Shown piece after piece: positions 50,521-59,874 of a DNA stretch of 64,000 bases. Origin of the DNA: JACRAR01 sp041674385. Its GTDB lineage: Bacteria > Pseudomonadota > Gammaproteobacteria > Burkholderiales > Rhodocyclaceae. The position numbers and the translations under genes are program-made. The notes beneath the pieces were generated by a model, which saw nothing but the letters and a program-made list of their open reading frames with translations, had not been told where the DNA came from and ran no database searches. Location of the stretch: positions 142,791 to 206,790 of the forward strand of contig JBAYVU010000001.1 in NCBI GenBank assembly GCA_041674385.1, read 5' to 3'. Position 1 is the stretch's first letter. Every line of letters starts with the position of its first letter.

Positions 50521-53500
50521 ATGATCGGTAATCCTTTCTTTTTGCATTGCCGCATTCGGGTATTGGTGGCTGCCCTGGCATTCTGCTATGGCAGCGTTGG
50601 GCATGCCTTGCCGATCGGTCCGCAGATCGTCAACGGCATGGCCACCTTCAGCCAGACCGGCAACACGCTGTCCATCACCAACAGCAACAACGCCATCCTC
50701 AACTGGCAACAGTTCAACATCGCCGCCAGCGAGGCGGTGCGCTTCAACCAGCCATCGGCTGCGAGTAGTGTTTTGAACCGCGTGCTTGGCGTCGACCCCA
50801 GCAGCATCTACGGAAATCTCAGTTCCAACGGCCGCGTCTGGCTCATCAATCCCGCCGGCATCCTGGTCGGGCCCAGCGCCCGCATCGACACCGCCGGCTT
50901 CGTCGCCAGCACGCTGAACCTGCGCAACGAAGATTTCCTCGCCGGCAAGCTGACCTTCGGCGGCAGCGGCAGCAGCAGCGCAGGCCGCATCACCAACCAG
51001 GGCACCATCGCCACCCCTGACGGCGGCAGCGTCTACCTGATCGCGCCCAACGTCAGCAACGAGGGCCTCATCACCACGCCCAAGGGCGAGACCATCCTCG
51101 CCGCCGGGCAGAGCGTCAAGCTCATCGATACCGCCACGCCGGGCGTGAATGTCGAGGTCACGGGCAGCGAAGGCAATGTCACCAACCTCGGCAGCATCAT
51201 AAGCGAGGCCGGCCGCATCGGTGTGACCGGCGTGCTGGTGAAAAACAGCGGCACGCTGAACGCCAGCAGCGTCGTGAGTCAGGGCGGCAGGATCTTTCTC
51301 AAGGCGAGTAAAGACACTGTTGTCGATAGGAATGCACGCATAGAAAGTTCGGGCACGAAGGGCGGCGGCATAGAAATTCTTGGTGATCGTGTGGCAGTGA
51401 CGGATAACGCCAAACTCGATGTCTCCGGCCAGAATGGCGGCGGCAGTGTGCTGGTGGGCGGCGACTACCAGGGCAAGAATCCGGCGGTTCAGCATGCCTC
51501 CGTCACTTACGTCGGCCCCGATGCGTCGATTCATGCGGATGCCATGGACAAGGGCGACGGCGGCAAGGTGATCGTCTGGGCGGACGGAACGACACGCTAT
51601 TACGGCAGCATTTCCGCCAGGGGCGGAGCAAACGGCGGCGACGGCGGCAGCGTGGAAACGTCGGGCAAGGCGGCTCTTGTGGTCAAAGGCGGAGTGGATA
51701 CCACAGCTTCGCGCGGCAAAGTCGGTACCTGGTTGCTGGATCCGACGAACATCGAGGTCAAGGCTGGCGGAGAATCCGGAGTCAGCACGGCCCAGGTCGA
51801 CCAGTTTGGCGATGCCGACGTGGACAATTCCGCCGGTGGAGCGGACGCGACCACCAACACCATCGATCCCACCACCCTCGATGCCGCGGCCGCCAACATC
51901 GTGTTGCAAGCCAATAACAACATCACGTTTACCGACAACGTCAGTTTGACGACGGCGGCTTCCAGCCTTACTGCCCAGGCTGGCAACAACATCGCGGTCA
52001 ATGCCAACATCTCGACCGCCAACGGTGCCGTCACGCTCAGCGCCAGCGATCCGGGCGCCACGGGATATACATCGACCGGAAGCATTTCCGGCTTGGGCAA
52101 CATCAATGCAGGAACCGCGGGAATCTCCGCCACGACCAACGGCAGCACTGGCGGCATCAATCTCACCGGCACCCTGACGGTGGGTGCAACTTCGGGTTTT
52201 TCCACCGGAGCCGCGGCGATCGCCCTGACCAACAGCAGCAACAGCCTTGGCGGCACGATCAACCTGACCAACGCCGGCAGCTCCAACCATGTCCAAGTCG
52301 TCAATGCGGGTGCGCTCACGCTGGGAACGCTGAGTATCGGCGGCAACCTCGATGTGACAGCTAGCGGTGCCCTGAATCTGGGCAGCGGCACGGTCGGCGG
52401 CAATCTGGTGGTGGCATCCAACGGTTACGCCATCACAGAATCCGCGGGCGGCTTGACGGTTTCCGGAACCTCGGATATCAATGCGGGGGCTGCCTCAATC
52501 GCCTTGACTGAAGCAGGCAACGACTTTACCGGCGCGGTGAGTTTGTCGAACTCGGGCAACAACAATGTCTCGTTGCGCGATACCAATGCACTTGAACTCG
52601 GCACGGTGAGCGTGGGTACGGGCACGCTGAATGTCCAATCGGGAGGTGCCTTAACCCAGACCGGTGCGATTACTCAGGCTGCTTCGGCGGGCGCTTTCAC
52701 GATCACGGCAAGCAACGCCAGCACCGACGTGACTCTGGATACCCAAGCCAACAACCTCTCGGGAACGGTTACTCTGGGCGGAACGATTGCAAATTTTCAG
52801 GACTTCAGGTTGCGCAACACCAATTCTGGCGCGACGGCGCCCAGCTTCGCCGGCGCCAGCCTGCGCAACCTGACACTGGCCTTTGACAATGCGGCGATCA
52901 CTCTTCCCTCGACTACGATAACGGGCGATATGTCACTCACGGCGGGGGGGGCCATCACATCGTCGGGCACCCTCATCGCCAACGCACTCAAGATGACGGC
53001 AGTCAACGGTATTACGGATGGATCGGCTGGCTCCCTCAGCACGCAGGTGAGTTCTCTGAACGTCCAGAATACCGGCACGGGCGCCATCAAAATCAGCAAC
53101 TCCGCTCAGAACCTGTCGATTGCCGACATCGGCTCTGTCGGCTACGGCGCGAAACAGCTCACCAGCGGACAGTCGATTCTGATCAGTAACGCAAGCGGCT
53201 ACAGCATCGGCGTCAACGCGTCGGTCACGACTTCAGGCGGAGACATCGGTATCGCAGGCCCGGCGGGTGTCGCTTTTGTTGCCAGCAAGCCGGTGAACAC
53301 TGCCGGCGGCAATGTGGACATCACCGCTGCCGACGCCAACGCCTCGATCAGCATGCCGGCCGCCTCGCAGATCATCAGCGGCGGTGGGTATATATCGCTG
53401 AAAGCGAACAACATGTCGTTCACGTCTGGCGGTTCGCCGAGCAGTATTGATGCCGGCAGCGGAACCGTCAAACTGACCACTTACGACGGGACACTGGCGA

Positions 53501-56500
53501 TCGAACTGGGCACCGGTGCGACCGACTCGGCGGGAACCCGGCTGGGCTTGACCGATGCCGAACTGAAGACCATCACCACCAGCGGTACGCTGGTCGTGGG
53601 CGCACCTACCAACAGTGGCGCGATGACACTGTACGGTCCGTTAGATTTGAGCACCGGAGCAGGCCTGACTGGAATATTGTCGCTTGAGGCGGGTACGGGT
53701 GAATTTGCCGTGAGCTACCCAATTACCGCACCTGCCGGCTTGAGTATTTTAGCCGGCGGAACGCTGTCATCGGCGGATGACCTTTCGGCGGGTGGCAACA
53801 TCAGCCTCACAGCCGATAAGATGGCGCTGAATACTGCGAAGACCATCAACGCCGGCTCCGGTGCCGGCGTAGTGACCCTGCAGGCAAAATCCGGGAATGC
53901 GGTCGATATCGGCAGCGCATTGGACACTACCGCCAGCACGTTGGAACTGTCGGCGGCGGAACTCGACAGCATTCATGCGGGAACGCTGGTGGTGGCAGGC
54001 AGCGGATCGGGCAACATAACCGTCTCCGCGGCGATAGCTCCCGCCAATGCGGGCAGTCTGACCCTGCAAAGTGTCGGCGATATCACCATCAACAACAATC
54101 TGACGGCAACCGGCGACCTTGGCTTACAAGCGGCTTCGTCGGCCACCGGCCAGATCACCAATATCGCCGCTTTGAATGCCGCTAATGTCACTCTCAAGGC
54201 GGGCAAGATGGCATTGGGGGGCGGAACGCTGGTTACCAGCGGCAATGCCGCATTGATTCCATATCCAGGCAATGCCATCCATCTGGGCGCAGGGGCCACG
54301 GATGCGACGGCCAGCACGCTCGAATTGTCCAACGCTGAACTTAATACGATCAGTGCTGACACGCTGCGCATTGGCGATGCCAACAGCGGCGCTATCGACA
54401 TCCAGTCGGCGCTGAATACGACCGCAGGCGGGGCATTGGAACATATCGGCAGTGCGCTCAGCCTGACTTCCGGCAGCACCATCTCTCAGCAGCCTGGCTC
54501 AACAATCGCGGCATTACCCGGCGGACTCAAGTTGTCGGGCGCTGCAGCGAGTCTGCAGCAGGCCAACCCAAACAGTCTGATCGCGGGCATCGTCTCGGCT
54601 GGTAACTTTCTCTACAGCTCTGCCAATTCGATCGAGGTCGGACAGGTCGATGGCGTCAGCGGCATCAATGCTAGTGGCGGCTACGTCACTCTGGACGCCA
54701 CCGGTGGCAGCATCACCGTCAGCAATCCGATCAACACCTCGTCGGGCGCACTGAATCTGTATGCCAGCGGCGCGGTGGCGCTGAACAATGCCGTCAACTT
54801 GCCCGGCGGCAACTTTACCGTGGCCGGCGCCGGCGGGGCCGGCAGGGCCGCTTCATTCTCCAGCACCGCGCCCGGAACGATCACCACCACCGGAGTCTCA
54901 GATATTTCCGGCGGCAGCGTGTCCATTGGCACCACGGGATCGATGGTCACGCAGGCCATTACCACGACTGGCGGGACCGTCACCAACGTGGGCAGGGACG
55001 GCGGCAGCGTCGCATTGCATACCACCGATGGAACGATCACGACCGGGGCGATCAACACCAGCGGCAGCGCTGCCGCCAACGGTGGTCCCTCTCCCTATTC
55101 CGGCGGTTCAGCCGGAGCGGTGACCATTCAGGTCGACACGCCGACGGCGGCCAGATCGATCAGCGTCGGCACCATCACCGCCACCGGTGGTGCGGGCGGC
55201 GCGACGCTAGCGGCGGCGCCGGGCGGCGCGGGCGGTGCGGGTGGCACCGTCCTCATTTCGACCACCACGAATGGCGCGGTGACGACCGTCGGTATCGATA
55301 CTTCGGGAGGCGCGGGCGGCGCGGGACCGAGCGGTTATGTTGGCGGTCTGGGGGGAAATGCCGGCACGGCCACGATCCGCTCGTTCGGCGCTGCGAACAA
55401 TACCGGCATCACGGGTAATCTGTATTCAACCGGAGGCGATGGTGGCGCGGCGACGAGCGCCACTACGGGTGCGGGCGGCGCAGGCGGTACCTTGAACGTC
55501 AGTTCCGATCAAGGTTCGGTTGCCATGCTCGCCTTCAAGACCAGCGGCGGTCAGCCTGGCGCCGGTGGAACTCCGGGTTCGGCAGGCGCAGCTGCCGTCT
55601 CGAACGCCATTAATGGCCCGACTGGCGTGACCATCGATGCGGGCAGCGATGCCATCAAGCTGACGAATACGACGGTCGGCAACGGCGGCGGCGCGGCAAC
55701 CGGTCCAATTACCCTGATCGCGGACCGGATGGCGCTGGGTTCCGGCACCGTCAATGCCGGCGCTGGCCTGCTTTGGCTCAAGCCGAGCACGGCAAACTGG
55801 CAAGTCAACCTGGGATCGACCACAGATGTAGCGGCCAACACCCTGGAACTTTCTGCCGCCGAACTCAATACGCTTTCAGGCACCGGCATCTTGCGCATCG
55901 GCGCCACGACCGCGGGCAATCTGCACTTGTCCGGGCCGGTCGCTCCTACCGGCTTCAGTACCGCCACCTTGTCCCTTGAGTCAGGTGGCACGGTGACACA
56001 GGCGACATCGGCTGACATCCTCGCCGCGAACAAGCTGGCGATCAAAGCCTATGGCGATGTTACCCTGAATACAGCGCCAAATATGGTTGGGCAGCTTTCG
56101 GCGTCGATCGGCAACGGCAGCAACATCAACAAGAATTTCCTGTTCAAGAACGGCCAGGCTCTGATCATCGCCAATGTCGATTCGCTTACCGGCATTGTCA
56201 ACAACAGTTTCGACAACACTACCGCACCGACTTCGGGAGGCATCGTTTCCCTGACGACGACGGCCGGTACGCTCACCCAGGCCGCGGGCGCGACCCTTGG
56301 CGTGAAAGGTGTGCATGCGGACGGTTATGCCGGCGTCGCGCTGACGGAGAGCAATCCCACCGGCGTCATCGCCGGTTCGACCACGACAGGAGATTTCGTT
56401 TATCACTCGACCAACGCCATTGCGGTAAGCCAAGTGAATGGCGTGAACGGCATTGCTTCCGGCGGAGATGTCAAGCTCGTTTCCGACCATGCCGGTGGCA

Positions 56501-58962
56501 TCACTCAGGAGGCTGGCAAACTGATCAGCGGCAGCGGCTTGGCGTTGCAAACCATTGGCGTCGTCAATCTGCCGGAAAGCAATTCCGTGACAAATCTGGC
56601 CGCCGACTTGACCGGCGGCAGCGGCAGCTTCACTTTAAAGAGCACCGGCAATCTGGATATCGGCACGGTTCAATCCATCTCCGGCATCACAACAGCCGGC
56701 AACGTGGCGATCGGCACGCCGGGAAACATCGCTTCGAGTTACAGCGGAACCGCCTTGACGACGACCGGGACGGTGAATCTGGTTGCCGGCTGGGATGGTT
56801 CCAGTTCGATCACTGCGCCGACCGTCGTCGCCAATACGGGCGACATCACGTTGACCAACGCCAGGGTCCAGTCGGGCGGCGCCATGAAAGTGTTCGCCGG
56901 GAATGCCATCGGCGTGAATGCCAGCGCTGCGGCCGCAGGGTTCGAGTCGGCCGGAAATCAGACCATCAAGGCCAAGAGTATCACCCTCACCTCCGGTTCT
57001 TCCAGCAATGGTTTATCGGCTACCCTGGCCTCGAGCGGCACGCAGGATATCGGCGCGGAACAGCTTGCGCTCTACGGTGGCGGTGGGGCTTCCGGCTATA
57101 ACAACTCGGCCACCATATTCCAGGGCAATGCCGGCGGCACTCAAACCATCACGATTGCCAACGGAGGCTCGCTGACGCTGCAAGGCGGGAGTGGAGTGGG
57201 CATGTTGAGCAGCTACTATCCGGCGGCTTGTACGGACTGCGCTTCTCAAACCAGTCATAACGTGGCCGAGATCGTCAACAAGGGAAGCGGCGGTCAAACT
57301 CTGGATTTTCTTGCCGGCGGGACGATCAATTTGACGGGAGGCACTCTGGGCAACGAGAATTCTGCCCGCATCAACAATGCTTCTTCCTCGCTGCAAAAGG
57401 TTTGGAGCAGCAACGGCAGCGCCTACTATCCTTCGATTTCCTTGACTGGCGGGGCATCCGGCGGGATATGGACGGCCAACCATTTCGACCTCCGTAACAG
57501 CGCCGATATCACCGTGGATGAAGCCTCTGGGTCGCAAAGCATTCTGGCCAGTACCATCGGCCTTGCCGGAGGCGGATCAAGCACTACCGTCGGAGGGGCA
57601 TTCCTTGGCGGGGGGATATCCTTGACGGTTATCACCACGGGCAACGTGACACTCACGGGCGGCGCGAGCAACGTTGCCACGCCGGGAGAATCGCTCGACG
57701 TGGCGACACCTGCCGGAATAGGATCGCGCTCGAGTCTCGGCATGACCCTCAATGTCGGCGGCAATCTAAACTTGACCGGGGGTACGGGCAGTTCGGCTCC
57801 GGCGTTCATCGGTTCGGTGAACGGGACCACAACCGGAACGGTCACCGTCGCAGGTACCAAAACGCTGACCCAGGGAGCGAGTTCGGCGTTGATCAATACC
57901 ACCACCACGACCTCGACGACTACGACCACCGCTGCGCCTACGACCACGACGACGGCTGTACCAACGACTACGACTACAACTACGGTCGCGCCAACGACGA
58001 CCACGACGACAGCGGCCACGACTACAACCACAGCGCCAACGACGACCACGACGACCACGACGACACCGACGACGACCACCACGACCGCCGCAACCACGAC
58101 AACCACAACAGTACCGGCTACCACAACGACGACAGCCACGACCACCACCACGACTGCAGCGACGACCACGACCACGGTGCCGACCACGACGACAACCACG
58201 CCAACTACCACCACGACCGTACCCACGACGACCACCACGACGCTTGCGCCTGAAGTGGTTATCGAACAAGTTGCCGCACCGGTGGTTCAGAATGTCGTCA
58301 CCAAGGAAACCATCAGCGTCACCGCGGCGATCTCCAAACCGGCCAGCGAAAGCGCCGCAGCGCCACCACCACCGCCCCCGCCGCCGTTGGTGACGGCCAC
58401 TGGCACGACTTCACTGACCTTGCTGAAAACCAACCAGACTATCGGTGGCACCGAGGGTACTTTTGGCGGTAGTAGCGGTAGCTATGCGCCCGCATTTACG
58501 GTTGCCCAGCCTGTCGCGGGCGTTGGCACTTCGAATGCGGCTTCAAGTACGCTCGGCTCCTCGGGCAATGGCTTCGGGGCTTCGAGTGGTAGCGGTTCAT
58601 TGGGTCCCAGCGGCAGCTCAAGTCCCGGCGCTTCAACAAGTGGCAGTGGCGCATCGAGCGACACTTCAACTCAAGGCACATCTTCTGGTGCTGGAGGTGC
58701 TTCAACAGCCAGCACTTCATCGACTGGCGACAGCTCAAGTCAAAGTGCTGCGACAGGCACCAGCAGTGACAAGCCCGCTTCCGAAAAACCAGCCGAATCA
58801 AAATCCGCCGAATCCAAGCCGGCCGAAAAAGCCGCCAGCGACGATAAGAAAGAAGAAAAAAAGGAAGAGAAGAAGGACGACAAGAAAGAGGACAAGAAGG
58901 AAGAAGCTGCCAAGAAGCGGGAAGACAAGCCCGCCGCGAAGAAACCGGCGGTATGCAGTTGA
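50521..58962 (+). CDS. Giant TpsA-type filamentous haemagglutinin-like surface protein
   Basis: The product is 2813 residues. A signal peptide (about 1-30) is followed by a TPS secretion domain (about 30-270, with NAILNWQQFNIAASEAVRFN, and WLINPAGILVGPSARIDTAG). A long beta-helix of Gly/Ser/Thr/Asn-rich repeats fills about 300-2450, including at least four copies of an LxLsxAELxTI module. Residues 2460-2574 are a nearly pure threonine tract broken by Ala, Val and Pro. A short Ser/Gly-rich part and a Lys/Glu-rich tail end in KKPAVCS. The protein is probably released at or anchored to the cell surface as an adhesin. A GAGAGACG ribosome site precedes the ATG. No toxin domain is visible at the C-terminus. 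Confidence 0.92.
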   Translation: MIGNPFFLHCRIRVLVAALAFCYGSVGHALPIGPQIVNGMATFSQTGNTLSITNSNNAILNWQQFNIAASEAVRFNQPSAASSVLNRVLGVDPSSIYGNLSSNGRVWLINPAGILVGPSARIDTAGFVASTLNLRNEDFLAGKLTFGGSGSSSAGRITNQGTIATPDGGSVYLIAPNVSNEGLITTPKGETILAAGQSVKLIDTATPGVNVEVTGSEGNVTNLGSIISEAGRIGVTGVLVKNSGTLNASSVVSQGGRIFLKASKDTVVDRNARIESSGTKGGGIEILGDRVAVTDNAKLDVSGQNGGGSVLVGGDYQGKNPAVQHASVTYVGPDASIHADAMDKGDGGKVIVWADGTTRYYGSISARGGANGGDGGSVETSGKAALVVKGGVDTTASRGKVGTWLLDPTNIEVKAGGESGVSTAQVDQFGDADVDNSAGGADATTNTIDPTTLDAAAANIVLQANNNITFTDNVSLTTAASSLTAQAGNNIAVNANISTANGAVTLSASDPGATGYTSTGSISGLGNINAGTAGISATTNGSTGGINLTGTLTVGATSGFSTGAAAIALTNSSNSLGGTINLTNAGSSNHVQVVNAGALTLGTLSIGGNLDVTASGALNLGSGTVGGNLVVASNGYAITESAGGLTVSGTSDINAGAASIALTEAGNDFTGAVSLSNSGNNNVSLRDTNALELGTVSVGTGTLNVQSGGALTQTGAITQAASAGAFTITASNASTDVTLDTQANNLSGTVTLGGTIANFQDFRLRNTNSGATAPSFAGASLRNLTLAFDNAAITLPSTTITGDMSLTAGGAITSSGTLIANALKMTAVNGITDGSAGSLSTQVSSLNVQNTGTGAIKISNSAQNLSIADIGSVGYGAKQLTSGQSILISNASGYSIGVNASVTTSGGDIGIAGPAGVAFVASKPVNTAGGNVDITAADANASISMPAASQIISGGGYISLKANNMSFTSGGSPSSIDAGSGTVKLTTYDGTLAIELGTGATDSAGTRLGLTDAELKTITTSGTLVVGAPTNSGAMTLYGPLDLSTGAGLTGILSLEAGTGEFAVSYPITAPAGLSILAGGTLSSADDLSAGGNISLTADKMALNTAKTINAGSGAGVVTLQAKSGNAVDIGSALDTTASTLELSAAELDSIHAGTLVVAGSGSGNITVSAAIAPANAGSLTLQSVGDITINNNLTATGDLGLQAASSATGQITNIAALNAANVTLKAGKMALGGGTLVTSGNAALIPYPGNAIHLGAGATDATASTLELSNAELNTISADTLRIGDANSGAIDIQSALNTTAGGALEHIGSALSLTSGSTISQQPGSTIAALPGGLKLSGAAASLQQANPNSLIAGIVSAGNFLYSSANSIEVGQVDGVSGINASGGYVTLDATGGSITVSNPINTSSGALNLYASGAVALNNAVNLPGGNFTVAGAGGAGRAASFSSTAPGTITTTGVSDISGGSVSIGTTGSMVTQAITTTGGTVTNVGRDGGSVALHTTDGTITTGAINTSGSAAANGGPSPYSGGSAGAVTIQVDTPTAARSISVGTITATGGAGGATLAAAPGGAGGAGGTVLISTTTNGAVTTVGIDTSGGAGGAGPSGYVGGLGGNAGTATIRSFGAANNTGITGNLYSTGGDGGAATSATTGAGGAGGTLNVSSDQGSVAMLAFKTSGGQPGAGGTPGSAGAAAVSNAINGPTGVTIDAGSDAIKLTNTTVGNGGGAATGPITLIADRMALGSGTVNAGAGLLWLKPSTANWQVNLGSTTDVAANTLELSAAELNTLSGTGILRIGATTAGNLHLSGPVAPTGFSTATLSLESGGTVTQATSADILAANKLAIKAYGDVTLNTAPNMVGQLSASIGNGSNINKNFLFKNGQALIIANVDSLTGIVNNSFDNTTAPTSGGIVSLTTTAGTLTQAAGATLGVKGVHADGYAGVALTESNPTGVIAGSTTTGDFVYHSTNAIAVSQVNGVNGIASGGDVKLVSDHAGGITQEAGKLISGSGLALQTIGVVNLPESNSVTNLAADLTGGSGSFTLKSTGNLDIGTVQSISGITTAGNVAIGTPGNIASSYSGTALTTTGTVNLVAGWDGSSSITAPTVVANTGDITLTNARVQSGGAMKVFAGNAIGVNASAAAAGFESAGNQTIKAKSITLTSGSSSNGLSATLASSGTQDIGAEQLALYGGGGASGYNNSATIFQGNAGGTQTITIANGGSLTLQGGSGVGMLSSYYPAACTDCASQTSHNVAEIVNKGSGGQTLDFLAGGTINLTGGTLGNENSARINNASSSLQKVWSSNGSAYYPSISLTGGASGGIWTANHFDLRNSADITVDEASGSQSILASTIGLAGGGSSTTVGGAFLGGGISLTVITTGNVTLTGGASNVATPGESLDVATPAGIGSRSSLGMTLNVGGNLNLTGGTGSSAPAFIGSVNGTTTGTVTVAGTKTLTQGASSALINTTTTTSTTTTTAAPTTTTTAVPTTTTTTTVAPTTTTTTAATTTTTAPTTTTTTTTTPTTTTTTAATTTTTTVPATTTTTATTTTTTAATTTTTVPTTTTTTPTTTTTVPTTTTTTLAPEVVIEQVAAPVVQNVVTKETISVTAAISKPASESAAAPPPPPPPPLVTATGTTSLTLLKTNQTIGGTEGTFGGSSGSYAPAFTVAQPVAGVGTSNAASSTLGSSGNGFGASSGSGSLGPSGSSSPGASTSGSGASSDTSTQGTSSGAGGASTASTSSTGDSSSQSAATGTSSDKPASEKPAESKSAESKPAEKAASDDKKEEKKEEKKDDKKEDKKEEAAKKREDKPAAKKPAVCS
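53460..55950 (+). repeat. Four LxLsxAELxTI modules in the TpsA beta-helix
   Basis: Related segments of about 60 residues occur near 53460-53645, 53860-54040, 54240-54417 and 55755-55950. Each carries a version of ASTLELSAAELDSI, then a T/I-LxVG or LRIG strand, and a G(N/A)xxxS strand. They match the regular coils of a right-handed beta-helix and are diverged enough to be old duplications. Confidence 0.7.
57898..58242 (+). repeat. Threonine-rich (ACN-codon) low-complexity tract in TpsA
   Basis: There are 115 consecutive codons, mostly ACC/ACG/ACT/ACA for threonine, interrupted about every 5-9 residues by AAP, AVP, VAP, AAT or VP. All four threonine codons are used, so the run is not a simple slipped trinucleotide, though recombination within it is likely. 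Such mucin-like stalks are often O-glycosylated. Confidence 0.9.
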
Positions 58963-58985
58963 GGCGTGCATATAATGCAAAACCT

Positions 58986-59711
58986 ATGAACCCGTTCAAG
59001 CTTGCGACTTTCGTTGCCACGGCCTTTATTCTGCTCACGGCGAGCGGCGTTCATGCCGCCACCGCCGGCCAGGTCACCCATCTCTCCGGGATCCTTTCGG
59101 TGAAGCGGGCCGAAGCGCCGCCCAAGATGCTTTCGATCAAATCCGAAGTGCAGGAAGGCGACTTGCTGACGACCGAGTCCGAGACCTATGCGCGCATCAA
59201 ATTTGTGGACGGTGCCGAAGTCGTGATGCGTCCCGGCACACAGCTGAAAGTGGCGTCCTACAGCTTCACCGAAGCCAAGCCGCAATCCGACAACGTGGTG
59301 CTGAGCATGCTCAAGGGCGGCTTGCGGGCGGTCACCGGGCTGATCGGCAAGCGCAACCGCGATTTGGTGAGCTTTACCACGTCGACGGCTACCATCGGAA
59401 TTCGCGGCACCCACTTCGGCGCTTTGAGCTGCAACAACGACTGCGGCGGCATTCCCACCGTGACGGGTAAGCCGCCGGAAAATGGATTGCACCTGGATGT
59501 CGCCGCCGGCGCCATTGTCGTTTCCAACCAGGTAGGACGGCAGGAGATCGGCACCGGTCAGTTTGGATTCGTGCGCAGTCCCACGACGCAGCCGGTGATC
59601 GTACCGCCGCAACAGGGGATACAAGTCACCATGCCGGCCAACATCAGCCAGAATGCCGGTGCGGGTCGCGGCGTCGGCAAGGGAAAGGAAAGCGAGTGCG
59701 TTGCGCAGTGA
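58986..59711 (+). CDS. Exported FecR-domain protein
   Basis: The product is 241 residues with a cleavable signal peptide (about 1-25, ending VHA). The FecR domain (about 30-170) includes GDLLTTESETYARIKFVDGA, then SMLKGGLRAVTGLIGKRN, and the diagnostic TATIGIRGTHFGA. No transmembrane anchor or sigma-factor-binding N-terminus is present, and no fecI gene is nearby, so it is not a classical iron-citrate regulator. Exported stand-alone FecR domains are common beside two-partner secretion genes. Two cysteines in SCNNDCGG could form a disulfide. It starts 23 bp after the TpsA stop. Confidence 0.85.
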   Translation: MNPFKLATFVATAFILLTASGVHAATAGQVTHLSGILSVKRAEAPPKMLSIKSEVQEGDLLTTESETYARIKFVDGAEVVMRPGTQLKVASYSFTEAKPQSDNVVLSMLKGGLRAVTGLIGKRNRDLVSFTTSTATIGIRGTHFGALSCNNDCGGIPTVTGKPPENGLHLDVAAGAIVVSNQVGRQEIGTGQFGFVRSPTTQPVIVPPQQGIQVTMPANISQNAGAGRGVGKGKESECVAQ

Positions 59712-59852
59712 TTTCGCGGCTTCTGCGTTGTGGCAAGGGCTAGGATCAAATTCAAAGGCGGGCAGGGAACAGGACAATTAGGACAATTGTCGCTGTGGTT
59801 GATCGTGTCCCGAATCCCTCGCTCCGGGATAAACACGGTAAGATTATGGAAA

Positions 59853-59858
59853 ATATAA
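59853..59858 (+). promoter_or_regulatory. Candidate -10 box before the TPR/barrel gene
   Basis: A perfect TATAAT sits 17 bp before the ATG at 59875; no convincing -35 box is at the right spacing. Upstream in the same 163-bp gap is a 10-bp palindrome GACAATTGTC (59782-59791) preceded by a direct repeat of AGGACAATT. No gene or RNA is visible in the gap. Confidence 0.35.
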
Positions 59859-59874
59859 TTCTGAGGCATAAGTC

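Noticed and set aside
57426..58238. A 270-residue minus-strand frame consisting largely of valine runs
   Set aside because: It is the antisense of the threonine tract (ACN read backwards gives GTN/GGT). The TpsA frame on the plus strand has full domain structure; the valine frame has none.
58986..59711. Classical FecR iron-citrate sigma regulator
   Set aside because: It has a cleavable signal peptide, no membrane anchor with cytoplasmic sigma-binding part, and no fecI or fecA nearby.
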